From NCBI RefSeq assembly GCF_947507565.1, contig NC_089175.1, positions 5,445,733 to 5,509,732 on the forward strand: a stretch of DNA of 64,000 nucleotides. Reading direction: 5' to 3'. Of this stretch, positions 44,635-54,922 are shown piece by piece; the first letter of the stretch is position 1; each line of letters starts with the position of its first letter. The notes beneath the pieces were generated by a model, which did no database searches, was not told the origin of the DNA, and worked only from the letters and a program-made list of their open reading frames with translations. This DNA comes from Oscarella lobularis (taxonomy: Eukaryota > Porifera > Homoscleromorpha > Homosclerophorida > Oscarellidae). A program made the translations under genes and the position numbers.

Positions 44635-47600
44635 ATGGCCGACCCCAAATGGGAAGAACTTCGGTTTCCCAATGCTGTTTCTCTTCTAAGCATAGTTATG
44701 CAGCAGGATGATGGTGATATATTTCTTGATTTACTAGAAGATCAGGGTCTTCTGACCTTCGACGATAAAGATTTCCTATGCTCTCAATCGCCAACAAGAT
44801 CGGGCACTGACGACATGGCAAGCCAACTACTTGATTTCGTGTTCAAAAGTCCTTCAGGAAGTTACGAAAAGTTCTACGAAGTGCTCTGTGGCGTTAAAGG
44901 AGGAAAGGACCTTATAGATCGTATAGAAAGACGTAAGATTTGCTTTGCTTTGATTGCCATTTGCCCAGCGCTGTAACGTCGTCTTTGTTGTCTCGTAGAT
45001 AAAAGTATTCTCAAGGAAGCTCTTGCTTCTGGCTCAGTTCCCATCAATCGATATCGCGTGATGGTGGTCGGTCAAGACGGCGCGGGTAAATCGTGCCTAA
45101 TCGACTCTTTCTTGGATCGTCCCTTCAAGCCCCAAAACCCGAGCACGGACAGCATCGCTATTCACATGGCTGTAACGGCAGCAGAAGGAAAGACGGGACA
45201 GCATCCGTGGCGTCAAGAGGAATACGAGAAGGCGCAGCATTTGAACAAATATCTTGCGGCTGGATATGTGATCACAGAACGACAGCATCAAGTATTATGC
45301 TTTTTCTCTCGCTGTCTCTTATGATCTAATTTTGTTTTCTAAAAGGCAACTGCATTGAACCAAGCACAAGCAGCTTCTTGTGCAAAAGAAACAGGAGCAG
45401 CTACTTATGCCAAAAAGAGAAAATTACATCAAAGGAAATCTCGAAGTGATGAAACTGTAAGTACGGGAAATCTACCTTTATTGTTTGACGCTTTCTCTTC
45501 TTAGGAGCTAGACCAGCATATTGAGGAGATCACCAAAAATGAAAAATTAACTTCGGAGCAACATCAAATGATTGCTGAGTATCTCAGATCAAGCGAAGCT
45601 CTGGCCAGTCTCGAGAAATTCGATGTCATTTCAAAGTTTATCTGGGATTTGGGTGGGCAAGAAAGGTATCTAACGTCACACACGGCATTTATGCCGACCG
45701 CGTTTGAGTACCCTGTATGCATATATTTGCTGGTTTTTGACATCAGCAAAGGTCTTAGCGAGAAGGCAAAATCGTCTTATCGTTTCGAAGGAACTTCAGC
45801 TGGTATTGCTCAAGAATCGTCCATTTTTGACTGCAACAAAGATTTCCTTCAATACTGGTTCACATCAATTGGCATTAGTCATCCTTCTGACATGCCTTCT
45901 CCGTATTTAGGAAAAGACTTAGGTGGTGTCAACTACCCCGCAGTTCTAATCGTTGCCACTCACATTGATAAGGTGAAAAGACTACCAAATTGTGAAGAAA
46001 TTCTTAAATCTCAAAATGCTGAACTTCATAAATTAATCACTGATTCAAAGTGCGAAGATCACATTGTCAGAAACCGTGAAAATGGGCTGTGGTTCTTTCC
46101 AGTTGATAATACCAAGTCTGGGGAAACCAAACCAGAAGAGCGTTGCGAGGGCGTTACAGCAATTGCTTCTTTACTCGACAAGTCGTCAAAGCACTATTGG
46201 TGCCGGAAAGACAAAGCGCGTCTAATACCAGTGGCATGGCTTCGTTTTGAACTTTATCTTCTTTCTTGGAGAATGGGAAAAATCATCAGCGTCGAAACAG
46301 CCATTAAGCTTGCCTATCGCGTTGGAATTAAATATGAGGATGAAGCGCTGTTGGCTTTGATGTTTCTGCACAACCTCGGCGTAATCTTTTATTTCTGGGA
46401 CGTTTCCGAACTGGCGAATTGCGTCATTGTTGATCCTAAATGGCTCATCAATACGGTGGCCGCATTTGTCACCGCTAAAGGGCCCGGAGATGACAAATTT
46501 GAGCGTCGTTGGCGAAATCTTTGTAAAACGGGGAAATTTAGCAGAGAGATGGTACTGAACAAGCTAACGGAAGCAAAGGTGGATCCCAGGGATCAAGAGC
46601 CAGTACTAGAAGTTCTAAGAATGCTGGACATTGTAACTGATTCACCAGAAGCTTCTTCAACGTTCTTTATTCCGTGCATGCTCTCGCAGAAGCCGACGGG
46701 TCCTTCAGTGTGGGAGAAGTATAGTCCAAGCGAAGAGTTTCCTCCGCCTATTATAATTTTTCCTGAAGAAGTGAAGACAATTCCTGAAGTTCTTTTCTTT
46801 CGAATTGTAACGAAATGCGCACGGAAGTATCCAAAAGGGTGTAAGCTTACTCGGAGTCGTTGCCATTTTAGGATACCAAACAATTTGGTGCTTGAGCTGT
46901 TGTTCTACGACAGAGGTGCTTGCTTGATTGTCTCAATGAACGGTGAAGGAGACATGGAAGAGGCAAGGTCGTCAGTTTTACAGGAGGCTAATGTAATTGG
47001 ACAGTTCATATTTAACAGCGTTGAAAGCGCGAAGAAACGAGGAATGACCGGACTGAAGTTTAAGTTTTACTACCAAGTGACTAAATGCGTTCAGAGCAGA
47101 ACGTCCGAGTCGGGGGATGAAACGGAAACTGCTGCCGGCAATCTAAGTTGCCAACTTCCGAACGATGACTGTTTAGTAGAACGTCCTGAGAACTGTAAGC
47201 CAGGTTCTCTATCGGTTGTAATCCTAAACAAATCGGGACAATTTATCGTAAAAGAGCATCTGAAACTTGTTCATCGCTGGTACAAGAAAGAGGTGCGATC
47301 AACAGTTTTTCTGCTCATCAGTTTAATGAAGTAGGTCTTTAGAGTGTCTCCTCACGCCAAGATCGACACCGTGCGTTATTTTTACGTCAAGTACTGAAAC
47401 GAAAACCGTCATGGGATGAGCTAAATACCCTGAGTGATGCTATTGCTTCTGATTGGAAGCCTCTTGCTCGCCGACTTTCAATTCCTGATACCAAAATTGA
47501 TCAGATTGAAAGTGACTGCCGTCGTTGCCGGGAGCAAGCTTACCAAGCTCTAAAACAATGGATGGAACGGGAGTCAAATTCTGCATCAGTGGAAACACTG

Positions 47601-47738
47601 TGTAGAGCCCTTTGCAAAGAAGGTAAGAAGGCTATTGCTGCTAAAGTTTTTAACCTAGACGACGAAGTAATCGATCGTTTCGATGCAAACCCTTTAGGGT
47701 GGTCTGACTGGTTAGAACGTAATTGCACTGTGCTATAA
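44635..47738 (+). CDS. ROCO E: CARD-Roc-COR-Death protein
   Basis: Exons 44635-44932, 44999-45291, 45346-45456, 45505-47292 and 47343-47738; 961 codons plus stop. N-terminal CARD-like region about 1-98, diverged from ROCO A (LLEDQGLLTFDDKDF, SGSYEKFYEVLCGV). Roc with GQDGAGKSC, WDLGGQERY, LLVFDIS and THIDKV. COR (PVAWLRFELYLL, LHNLGVIFYFWD, VDPKWLI). Death domain about 840-930 (WKPLARRLSIP, YQALKQWMER), closest to ROCO A and the CARD-ZU5-Death protein. Compared with ROCO A, the short exon and intron before the Death domain are merged into one exon. Same gene order as ROCO A: a WD40 sequence upstream, here decayed. Likely a GTP-switched death-fold signalling protein. Confidence 0.87.
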
Positions 47739-48443
47739 CTACACTACAACGTTGTAACCTAGATAATAACTGAGTGGATTGGATGGTGCATCAGTTTTAT
47801 TAAAAAGCGTTCAGGCATATTTGCAGTTTAGATGGTAGACTTTTAGTACGCAACCCGGCCTGTCTTAATAATTAGGATTATCGGTGCTTGTCGTCAATTA
47901 AGATTTTCATTACAGTCGTTTTGTTTTGTTTTGTTTCTTTTTATTGCAACTAATGTATTCAAGCTTTGTGCGACACGACGGACCTAGATCCCAGCGATTT
48001 TGTAATTTTCCACCGAGGGTCCGAGTATGTATCCGCGCAGTATCGTGCACTACATATATTACGTCGATCAAAAAAATCATCTGCATGGTTCAGGCAAGCG
48101 GAAGAAAACGCCATTTTTCGTCGATTATTTGATTAATTTAAGAGAGAGCTCAAAAGTCTACCGATTTTGCTCGTGGAAAATGATATAATGGCACCACTGG
48201 GCTTTATTGCAGTAGCAAAAGGGTTTGCTGAAATAAATGTTACAATTATTATAAATTATTTTTTTAGCAAAACATTGAACATTTTTTCTGAGAGTTTTTT
48301 CCGCACTTGCAATTTTATCCTGCGAGGATCCTCGCTATCCTGCGCATGTAGCGCCACTGTTTTCACCATAGCAGCCCATAGAAGGGACTATGAAGGGACT
48401 ATAGTAGGGCTTCTTTTGTTGTGATAGCGCACGTTACAGGCAA
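47739..48443 (+). other. Intergenic between ROCO E and F
   Basis: About 700 bases with no gene. Contains a tttttagtacgcaacccg segment shared with other ROCO 3' flanks and TAGCGCACGTT at 48425-48435 just before the ROCO F start. Confidence 0.5.
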
Positions 48444-51400
48444 ATGGACGTTCTACGCTATCTTCTCGTTTCTCTGCACGACCGCTTGCCCCTCGGTGAC
48501 GGACTTATCAATTCTCTGTACAGCAATGGCTTACTGAAGCGAAACGACGTAGAGGAGCTCAAACGCAGAAGACGAGACGAGGCAATCGACTGTCTCGTTA
48601 CAGAAATCCTTCCCTTCGTCGACCCAGCCGCATTTCCAGTTTTCTGCAAAGCGCTGCAAGCGAAGAACGCAGAACACGCTCTTCGACCAATCAGAGCGGT
48701 CGTAGAAACAATCGTTCCTCACTTCCAAGGTAGAGCAAGAGTGGGCGTGGTTCCTGTTTTCACTTTCGACTACAATAGGAATTCCGTCCGAGATGGTTTC
48801 GTCGCCTTCCGTCATAATCATTGTCGACATAAGTTTACGAGAATCGTTTTACCGCCAGTTTCCTGCGATGAAAGACCGTCACTTTGCTTCCACTGCTGTT
48901 GAACTGATCTATGCTAATTTGGCGGGTTTCTATCGAAACGCGTGCATGTCGACGCAGAACGTACATGCGTTGAACCGTAAGCTCGTCATTGTAACGGGGC
49001 CACCCGTCGCCGAGTCTCACATTCTGTGCAACCAAATTGCCCATGTTGCAAAGATAGATAGGAATGTCATTGCCTATCATTGTTCTCAGCAAAGAGCATG
49101 GGAGCAGTCGCAACTTTTTTGGTCTAAGCTGGGATGGAGTGTGTCTTCGACTACTACGACTCTGTCTCAAGTTGATAAGAACATATACAAGCAATCTCTT
49201 GCTTCTGGCTCAATTCCAATTAATCGATATCGCGTGATGGTGGTTGGTCAAGATGGCGCGGGAAAATCGTGCCTGATAGACTCCTTCTTGGATCAGCCCT
49301 TTAAAGTCCAAAACTCAAGCACTGACGGAGTTTCCATTCACATGGCTATAACGGCAGCAGAAGGAAAGGCAGGCCAGCACGCGTGGCACAGAGAGAAGTA
49401 TGAGACTGCGCAACATTTGGACAAATATTTTGCAGCTGGATATGTGATTACAGAACGACGCCATCAAGTTATTATGCTCTCAATTTTTCCTTTATAGTTT
49501 TCGATTTAATTTTTGTACTAGGAACTAAAACGCTCGAGACAAACTGATACAACCAAAAGGGAGGCAGATGGAGAAGAGGAGCTGCCTTGGCAAGATGATA
49601 CTATCAAAAACGATACCCTGGTTAAAGATTGTAAAGTGGAGCTAGGCCAAAGTGAAGAAAAACTGCCTACCAAACGACATAAAACAACTGCTGATCCAAG
49701 TGAAGTCACCCCTTCTTATGCTACTCAGGAGCTAGACCGGCACATTGAGGAGATTACCAAGGATGAAAATTTGCCTCCAGAGCAACGAGAAAAGTTGGCT
49801 AAGTATCTCCAATCAAGTGAATACCTTGTCCGTCTTGAGAATTTGGAAGTCAGTTCAAAGCTTCTCTGGGATTTGGGTGGACAAGAAAGGTATTTAACTT
49901 CACACGCTGCTCTTATGCCCGCTAAGTCTGAGTACACGGTGTGCATGTATTTACTTGTCATTGACATCAGCAAGCCCCTTGGCGATAAGGCCGAATCGTT
50001 TTACCGTCCCGGAGGAACTTCAGATAATGTTCCTCTTGCGTTGTCAAGTATTTTGTACAACCGAGATTTTCCTCGGCACTGGTTCACATCAATTTGCGTT
50101 AGTCATCCTTCTGACACGCCTTCTCCGTATTTAGGAGAAGACTTAAAAGGGGTTAGTTATCCCGCAGTTCTAATCGTTGCCACTCACATTGATAAAGTGG
50201 CAAAAATGCCAAATTGTGAAGAATTTCTTGAATCTCAAAACGCCGAACTTGACAATTTGATTCGCAAATTGAAGTGCGTGAATCACATTGTCAAAAATTC
50301 TAAAAACGGACAGTGGTTCTTCCGGGTTGATAATACCAAGTCCGGCCAAACAGAAGACTCTGAGCGTTGCGAAGGAGTCAAAACAATTGCTTCTATACTT
50401 GACAGTTCATCAAAACACTATTGGTCCCAGAGAAACGAAACGCTCCCCATGCCAATAGCATGGGTTCGTTTTGAGCTTTATCTTGTATTGTGGAAAATCG
50501 GTAAGATCATGAGCGTCGAAACAGCCACTAAGCTTGCTTATCGCGTCGGAATAAAATCTGACGAAGAAGCGAAGCTAGCTTTGAAGTTTCTTCACAATCT
50601 CGGCGTGATCTTTTATTTCCATGACGTTCCTGAGCTGGACAATTGCGTCATTGTCGATCCCACATGGCTCATTAAAACCGTGTCCGAATTTGTCCCGGCT
50701 AAAGGGCTTGAAAAGACCAAGTACCAGTTTGATTGGGAAAATCGTTGCTGCGAGGCGGGAGAGTTTAGCAGAGAAATGGTAATGAGCATGCTTGAGAAAG
50801 CAAAGGTAGAGTCTAGAGATCAAGAACCAGTGCTAGACGTTCTAAGAATGCTGGACATCATATGCGATTCACCTGAAGCTTCTTCAAAGTTCTTCATTCC
50901 TTGCATAATCTCGCGAAAATTAACAGGTCCCTCGATGTGGGAGGAATATAGTCCAAACGAAGCGTTTCCTCCGCCCATAGTCATTTTTCCTGAAAAAGTG
51001 CAGACAATTTCCGAAGCTTTTTTCTTTCGAATCGTGACGAAATGCATACGGAAGTATCCGAAGAAATGTGATCTCTCTCGAAATCGCTGTCTCTTTCGAA
51101 TTGGCAGCAATTTAGTGCTTGAATTATTGTACTATGACAGAGGTGCTTGTTTGATTGTTTCAATGACCGGGGAAGGAACCATAACAAGGGCCAAAAAGTC
51201 GGTTGCATATGTGGCACCCGTAGTTAGGCAATTCATACTTGACAGCGTTGCAAATGCGAAGAAACGAGGAATGAATGGACTGAAAAATTGGAATTTTACT
51301 ACCAAGTAGCTGAATGCGACACAACGTCGGTAACCAATTGTCAACTCCCAAACAATGGCTATTTAGTAGAACTGCCTGACGGGGAACCGGATGATTCACT

Positions 51401-51930
51401 CTTCTGCAAATCAAATAAATATTGTACAGACGAACAGTTGGAACGAGTACGTCTCTGGTACAATTGTACGGTCCAAGAGGTACAAGTCAGCATCGCTTCT
51501 GGTCATTGATGCTAATGCTGTATTGTATTCTTTAGGATGGTTTTTCTAAATCTCAAGATCCCTACCGAGGTAAAGTAGACTGTAGTTGTCTGAATGATAC
51601 ATCCGTATTGACTCTTCTCTTGCAGAAAGACTGAAGAAAATGCCTACAAGAGAGGAGCTAATCGATTTAAGTGACGCACTTGTCACCAAGTGGAAGCCTA
51701 TTGCTCGACGTCTGACAGTTTGTGATAAGACCATTGATAAAATTGACCTGAATGAGAGGGATGCCCGGGAAAAGGCTTACAAAGTACTACAGACGTGGAT
51801 AGAGCTGAGACCAGAGTCTGCATCAGTGGAAACACTGTGCAGAGCTCTTTGCAAAGAAGATATGCAGTCTACCGCGGCAAACATTTTAAAACTAAAAACC
51901 GAAGTTCTCTGTCGCTTTGGTAGCAACTAA
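48444..51930 (+). CDS. ROCO F: CARD-Roc-COR-Death gene with one apparent frameshift
   Basis: Exons 48444-48729, 48779-49467, 49522-51479, 51536-51569 and 51626-51930. Start and first domains follow ROCO B (CARD LLVSLHDRLPLGDGL; second domain VIIIVDISLRESF), but the Ser-rich linker exons of ROCO B are missing, so the second domain runs straight into Roc (GQDGAGKSC, WDLGGQERY, THIDKV). COR is intact. Near 51285, in the segment equivalent to LELAFYYQ, there are two bases too many, or one too few, so the frame ends at 51309. The downstream Death domain (WKPIARRLTVC, YKVLQTWIEL) is intact in the other frame with good splice sites. This is a young pseudogene, a truncated allele, or a sequencing error. 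Confidence 0.75.
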
Positions 51931-52708
51931 TCCCATTATCGAATATATCTTTAGATGACGAAAGGACGAAATTTCGTTCTTGCCGTAGACCATTTTGCGC
52001 AGCCCGTCTTACTTTTATTTGTCGTTTTTATTTTGTTTTACAGTACTGGATCACTGAGATAGACTCATGCGAACGTTCTAAAGTTCAAGAAGAAGAACAG
52101 TGCTATGCAATGCTACAGAAATGGATGAAGAAGCAAAACGGTAAAGGGAAAGTTTGGGACCTTGCTAGTGCCATCTACAAGTCAGAACTGGAAGACGTTG
52201 TGAAAAACGTTTACGGGCCGAAAGTACTAATTGCATTGCAGGCTGCCAGTACTAGAGACGAAGACAATAGTCAGTAACGAGTTTGCTCAAACCCTGCTGC
52301 CTAGAAGGTAGAAAGGATGTTGCTGCACTAGTTTTGAACTTAGACGACGACGTTCTAAGTGGTTTCGATATTCTACAGTCCTTGTTTTTTATTGTGCGTT
52401 TTTAGCTGATTATTCTAGCGGTGTTGTCATATGTATGGTTAGATGACGGAAGGACGAAATTTTGTTCTTTCAGTGCAGACGTACTATTTTTACGCAACCC
52501 GTTTTGCGCTTTTTATTAATTAATAAATTATAATCGTATTGATTTTTGTACAGTAGACTGCCTGCATGTATGACTTAGAGCAGAGAAAAAAGTCACGGCT
52601 CGTGAACTACAAAAAAGATCATGTACAGTAGGATAGTTTGGGCCAATTAGATTTTTGCGATAGGAAAGCTTTCGATTTGTCGTTGCTATAGCGCACGTTA
52701 CAAAAAAA
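51931..52708 (+). other. Duplicated ROCO 3' block and promoter of copy G
   Basis: Holds an aaggacgaaatttcgttctt palindrome near 51963, the Death-domain fragment described at 52035, a second aaggacgaaatttt element, and TAGCGCACGTT at 52689-52699. From about 52065 onward it is almost identical to 41355-41999. Confidence 0.6.
52035..52290 (+). pseudogene. Isolated Death-domain fragment copied from ROCO B
   Basis: Matches the last exon of ROCO B from its middle (gagatag.ctcgtgcgaacg, gaagaagaac, ggaccttgctagtgcc) to its stop, with a few substitutions. No Roc-COR precedes it. It is the left end of the segmental duplication that also produced copies D and G. Confidence 0.85.
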
Positions 52709-54809
52709 ATGGACGTTCTACGTTATCTTCTCGTTTTTCTGCACGATCGCTTGCCCCTCGGTGACGGACTTATCAATTCTCTGTACAGCAGTGGCCTACT
52801 GAATGGCGTCGACGTGGAGCGGCTCAAACGCGGAAGACGAGACGAGGCAATCGACAGTCTCGTTACAGAAATCCTTCCCTTCGCCGACCCAGCCAAATTT
52901 CCGGCTTTCTGCAAAGCGCTGCAAGCGACGAACGCAGAACACGCTCTTCGACCAATCAGAGCGGTCGTAGAAACAATCGTTCCTCACTTCCAAGGTCAAG
53001 GTAACGTAAGAGTGGGCGTGGTTCCCGTTTTCACTTTCGAAAAATAGGAATCCCGCCCGAGACAGTTTTGTCGTCTTCCTTCATAATCATTGTTGACATA
53101 AGTCTACGAGGATCGTTTTACCGCGAATTTCCTACGATGAGAGACCGTCTATTTGCTTCCGTTGCTGTTGAACTGATCTATGCTAATTTGACGGGATTCT
53201 ATCGAAACGCGTGCATGTCGACGCAGAATGCACATGCGTTGAACCGCAAGCTCGTCATCATAACGGGGCCAGCCACCGCCGAGTCTCAAAATCTATGCTA
53301 CCAGATCGCCAGTCTTGCGAAGATAGATAGGAATGTAATTGACTATCATCATTCGTGGCAAAGTCCTTCTCAGTGCAATCAGTCTTTGGCTACATTAACC
53401 CAGTCTCAAGTTATGCCGCCTTACCGTAGTCGTGACATTCATCTTCACCCATCTCACTCAGAGCCAAATGTGTGGTATCCAAAAGGAAGAGAGTTGTCTT
53501 TTACTAAAGATAGACCAGGGACTCCAGTAACTCCACGTAAGTGAAAGTCAGAAAACATTGACTAATAATGTATGTAAACATATTTATATTTAGTATCTGC
53601 GCGTGCATCATCTTCTCCACAAATTTCTCCTGGTTAATTAATTAGGGACCGTCTTTGGAAATCGATGCTATTTAATATAATATTTATTATTTGTAGGAAC
53701 GACTTCGAGACGTTCTGACGAGTTCTCTTCTTTTCTATCGACGTCGACGACGACGCCAATTGAAGAAGAGAGCTCTGCTCCTTCGTCGATGACTTGGCAA
53801 TCGACTATGACGACTCCAGTTCAAGAACAAAAGGGCCCTTCGTCGATGAGTGACTGGGACGTTACAAAAATTTGCCGTGAACCGACTCCTCAGCAACGTC
53901 AAGTCGGCCCAATAGAAGTCGTGCCGTCATCATCACAGCAGCTGGACCCTAATTTGGTTGATTTGTTTTGCATTGGAAACACGTCGTGTTCTTACACTTG
54001 TTTTTGCAGGTCTCCGAAATTGAAGAGTTCTTGCGACAAAAGGGGATCGATAAAGAAAGTCTGGCGCAGTCCCTGAATTTACGAGGTGGACATGAAGAAG
54101 GTACAGACATCTTCCAACCAAAAGTCTCTTTTGTTTCACTGTTTGAAGCTAGCTCAAAGACCAAGAGGGAGTCAGTCTGCTCCAGCTCCGAGCCGACCTA
54201 CCGCACCGCCAGAACGTAGTAAATTCCAAGTCGGAGAGGGTGAGGGATACATTATTTTGGCCACGATGTTCCACTACATGTATTGATTTTCAGCTGAATC
54301 TGAGCCGTTGGGTCAGGTTGTATCTTCTGCTCAGCCACCCGTCGCTATGGAACCGCCCGGCTCAGCTCACAATCCTCTCTTCTTGTATCATACGCCAAGC
54401 AATACTCAACGAAGCAGCACAGCAGAATCACAAGCAGTCCAGCAACATCCACAACGATCGCAAAGCTACCTGGCTACTTCCGAGGACTCGAGAGCATTAA
54501 GCAATATGTCGTTCGGAAGTTACGCTAATCGAAATCAAAATCGTTCCACTGGCAGCATGCCAACGCCAGATTCCTTACATACCAGTTCCAGTATTGTTCC
54601 TACGATGCCAAGCCGAGACAGTGCTCCAGCGGAAGAACGTAAGCAAAGGGAGTGTCTTCGATTGTTTACCATGTTTTCTCATAGTAATGTCGTCTTCGAC
54701 GCCTATGTCAGACCGAGAAGAAGAGCACTGAACCGTGTTGGCAGTTACTATGCATACGTCGTCGTTGTTTTTTTTCATAGGAAGTGTGCCTACGTACACT
54801 ATGCTCTAA
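52709..54809 (+). CDS. ROCO G: CARD-linker protein lacking Roc-COR
   Basis: Exons 52709-53000, 53048-53536, 53594-53632, 53697-53956, 54010-54100, 54153-54239, 54294-54638 and 54781-54809; 543 codons plus stop, all in phase. Contains the CARD-like region about 1-97 (LLVFLHDRLPLGDGL), the second domain about 98-210 (IIIVDISLRGSF) and a Ser/Gln-rich linker as in ROCO B. It then ends in a short last exon (RSVPTYTML) instead of entering Roc. The sister copy D (42000) is frameshifted; this one is open throughout. If expressed it would be a CARD-only relative of ROCO B that could act as a decoy or adaptor. The last exon is the weakest part of the model; the seventh exon could also read on to another stop. 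Confidence 0.65.
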
Positions 54810-54922
54810 CAGATACAATCACAGGTAAACGAGACACTAAATCCCTACTTAAAATACTTTATTCACCAGAAGAATACCAGCACTCGGTCAGTCAGTCAAT
54901 AGTACTTCGTCTCTCTCTCTCT

